Positions 62,454 to 64,000 of a stretch of 64,000 nucleotides of DNA are shown here, piece by piece. Position 1 is the stretch's first letter; each line of letters opens with the position of its first letter. The translations under genes and the position numbers were made by a program. The notes beneath the pieces were generated by a model, which saw only the letters and a list, made by a program, of their open reading frames with translations, was not told the DNA's origin and did no database searches. Source of the stretch: Gimesia chilikensis (GTDB taxonomy: Bacteria > Planctomycetota > Planctomycetia > Planctomycetales > Planctomycetaceae); assembly GCF_007744075.1 (NCBI RefSeq), contig NZ_CP036266.1, positions 4,697,748-4,761,747 on the forward strand, given 5' to 3'.

Positions 62454-63122
62454 ATGGAAAAGCAACACTTTATCCCCCACCCTGAACCCGATGCGACCAA
62501 CCTGCTGCTGATTCGTCATGGAGCCACTCCCCCGAACGAACAGCGGCCCTATATTCTGCAGGGTTGCGGCATCAATCCCAGTCTGAGTGAATCGGGACAA
62601 AAGCAGGCTCAGGCCCTGGCGACTTTCCTAGCGGAGAACTGTTCGATCGACCATATCTACAGCAGTCCGATGATCCGTGCGAAAGAGACGGCCCAGGCGG
62701 TCTGTGCACATTTCAATCTGACTCCGCAGGAAGTCACGGAGATTCACGAATGCGATGTGGGTCTCTGGGAAGGAAAATCCTGGGACATCATTGAGCAGGA
62801 ATCGCCGGCCGCCTACAAAGCGTTCATGGATGACCCCTACCGGAACCGTTACGAAGGCGGAGAATCTTACGGCGATGTATTCAATCGTTGTGAGCCTGCA
62901 CTCCGGTCACTGCTGGAACGCCATACCGGCGAGACGATCGCGGTGGTCGCGCATAACGTAATCAACCGGGTCTATCTGGCCAGCCTGCTGGGACTTCCCA
63001 TCGAAAAAGCCAAGGACATCAAGCAAAACAATACCGGTATCAACATCATCCGCCATCATGCAGGGGAAACCAAAGTGGTGACGATGAATGCCATCTTCCA
63101 TTTGAGTAGTGTCCCCCATTAA
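62454..63122 (+). CDS. Histidine phosphatase family protein
   Basis: 222 residues from ATG 62454 (AGGA upstream). The frame is open back to 62175, but that part overlaps pdxA and has no family similarity. The RHG motif is LLIRHGATPPNEQRPYILQG (His about 19), SSPMIRAKETAQAV follows, then HECDVGLWEGKSWD (Glu of the acid/base) and the second His in TIAVVAHNVINRVYL. It resembles the phosphoglycerate-mutase-like alpha-ribazole-phosphatase/sugar-phosphatase group. The substrate is unknown. It is the third gene of the rfbC operon. Confidence 0.88.
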   Translation: MEKQHFIPHPEPDATNLLLIRHGATPPNEQRPYILQGCGINPSLSESGQKQAQALATFLAENCSIDHIYSSPMIRAKETAQAVCAHFNLTPQEVTEIHECDVGLWEGKSWDIIEQESPAAYKAFMDDPYRNRYEGGESYGDVFNRCEPALRSLLERHTGETIAVVAHNVINRVYLASLLGLPIEKAKDIKQNNTGINIIRHHAGETKVVTMNAIFHLSSVPH

Positions 63123-63146
63123 ACAGGACGCGGTTGTCACTCAGCA

Positions 63147-64000
63147 CTATTTCTGCTGCTGGAGATACTGACTGAGTGTCTCCAGATTGCTGCTGAAGCG
63201 ATCACTGGCGATGTACCTGGTATTCACCGGGAATTTGGGTTGCCCCACCAGGCGTTCGCCCGTACTGACGCTAATCCAACGTGCCTGATCGTCCAGGTCG
63301 TAGAGAATCGCTTTCACGCGGATCAGCAACTGCTTCGGAGTCAGCTCAGTCTTTAGTTCCCGACCTGCGCTGACGGCTTTAAACTCACGTTCGAGTTCTT
63401 TGACCTCTGAGTTGATCTTCCAGCCGTAGTGCCGGGGCAGATCGGAATCGTCGTAGGTCAGGCTGTACTTTTTTCCGCTGCGGTTCATGTAGAGCGGGCG
63501 ATTGGTCTGCAGTTCGTAGTAGCGGGCGAGCTGCCCATCGGGTAACTGGGAGCGTTTTAACCAGGCGAGTGCCCGGGGAATCGGTTCCAGATATTTTTTC
63601 TCGCCGCTGAAACGGTAGATCCGCATCAGGGTGGCAATCACATCCTGGGTCTCTCCCCCGGTAATGGCCGGTGGTTCGAAGCGACGGGCCCAGATGGGTT
63701 GCATATCGTAGTTATACTGCTGCGCCCAGGCGGGCTGTGGTTCGGGTAACTGAGACACAATCAGGAAGTCGCCCAGTTTGAGCACCGCCTGTTTCAGGCG
63801 TTCGTCTTTGTAGATTTCGTAGGCGTCCAGCAGTGTCGTGCAGACATAGCCGGCCAGACCGTCGTTGAGGGTATAATAGTCCCAGTAGTTTTTGATACGT
63901 CCTTCCGTCCGCCAGTCGTATTGGGGAAAGCTGGCCGGTTTCGCGGGGATCTGTGGCACCGGTTCGGTCCAGACCTGGGGAAAGGCCCCCACGGGAAACT
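63147..64000 (-). CDS. Pectate lyase-like (PL10/PelA) protein, C-terminal part (runs off window)
   Basis: The frame is open to the end of the window: codons read F-P-V before GTG 63992, so that GTG is internal and the start lies outside. The visible 284 residues hold motifs typical of alpha/alpha-barrel lyases: [78 protein letters not shown], and the C-terminus YRASD-like [24 protein letters not shown]. The Trp/Tyr-rich pattern resembles family 10 pectate lyases, which would depolymerise plant or algal pectin-type polysaccharide. It converges with the histidine phosphatase gene (24 bases between stops). Confidence 0.7.
   Translation of the reverse strand, partial: FPVGAFPQVWTEPVPQIPAKPASFPQYDWRTEGRIKNYWDYYTLNDGLAGYVCTTLLDAYEIYKDERLKQAVLKLGDFLIVSQLPEPQPAWAQQYNYDMQPIWARRFEPPAITGGETQDVIATLMRIYRFSGEKKYLEPIPRALAWLKRSQLPDGQLARYYELQTNRPLYMNRSGKKYSLTYDDSDLPRHYGWKINSEVKELEREFKAVSAGRELKTELTPKQLLIRVKAILYDLDDQARWISVSTGERLVGQPKFPVNTRYIASDRFSSNLETLSQYLQQQK

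Noticed and set aside
1-64000. CRISPR array, rRNA operon, integrase or insertion sequence
   Set aside because: No regularly spaced repeats, rRNA-like sequence, transposase or attachment site was seen.

Overview
The window looks like a chromosomal segment of a planctomycete, most like Gimesia/Planctomyces-type genomes. This rests on gene families seen almost only there: a Big2/DUF1549/DUF1553 protein with a planctomycete cytochrome-c-like domain, a DUF1501 protein with a twin-arginine leader, secreted sulfatase, ceramidase-like and DUF1080 proteins, a TPR/FG-GAP/ASPIC-UnbV protein, a bacterial MfnB homologue, and many long secreted or membrane proteins with no named function. I saw no rRNA, CRISPR array, integrase or insertion sequence. 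One tRNA (Gly, GCC) is present.

Layout. (1) 1-5 kb: signal transduction. A FixL-type kinase (5' end outside the window), a hybrid PAS kinase, a FixJ-type regulator and a receiver protein whose phospho-acceptor Asp is replaced by Ser. A shared 19-bp motif lies upstream of both the hybrid kinase and the degenerate receiver. (2) 5-14.5 kb, minus strand: six exported proteins (LRR-PSCyt-DUF1549/1553, DUF1501, sulfatase, ceramidase-like, DUF1080, nucleoside hydrolase). (3) 14.6-19.6 kb, minus strand: a tight four-gene operon for 3-hydroxybutyrate/acetoacetate-type metabolism (acyl-CoA ligase, thiolase, 3-hydroxyacyl-CoA dehydrogenase, SDR). (4) 19.9-24.4 kb: secreted M28 peptidase, DUF481 protein and an unrecognised cytosolic protein. 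(5) 24.4-32.9 kb, minus strand: MarR regulator, RND adaptor, RND pump and TPR/FG-GAP protein, with a MarR-type palindrome at the promoter and a REP-like palindrome at the pump/TPR junction. (6) 33-36.5 kb, minus strand: nucleoside 2-deoxyribosyltransferase-like, SAMHD1-like HD protein and SUMF1-domain lipoprotein. (7) 36.7-43.2 kb: DUF2079 membrane protein, EttA ABC-F, a secreted hypothetical and a Gfo/Idh/MocA oxidoreductase. (8) 43.3-44.1 kb: two tandem Flp-pilin-like small proteins. (9) 44.6-53.7 kb: tRNA-Gly, trigger factor, SGNH-like protein and a 2049-residue polytopic membrane protein. (10) 53.7-64 kb: TypA/BipA, N-acyl-D-amino-acid deacylase, MfnB, an HtrA protease beside a pseudo-protease with a PDZ domain nested in the trypsin fold, an rfbC-pdxA-histidine phosphatase operon, and the end of a pectate-lyase-like gene that leaves the window.

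Most points worth a second look are regulatory or architectural. They are the shared motif around the FixJ gene, the Asp-to-Ser receiver, the nested-PDZ pseudo-protease beside an intact HtrA, the REP-like palindrome that may be wrongly included in a reading frame, the autoregulatory MarR promoter, the paralogous pilin-like pair, the 2049-residue membrane protein and the stand-alone MfnB.
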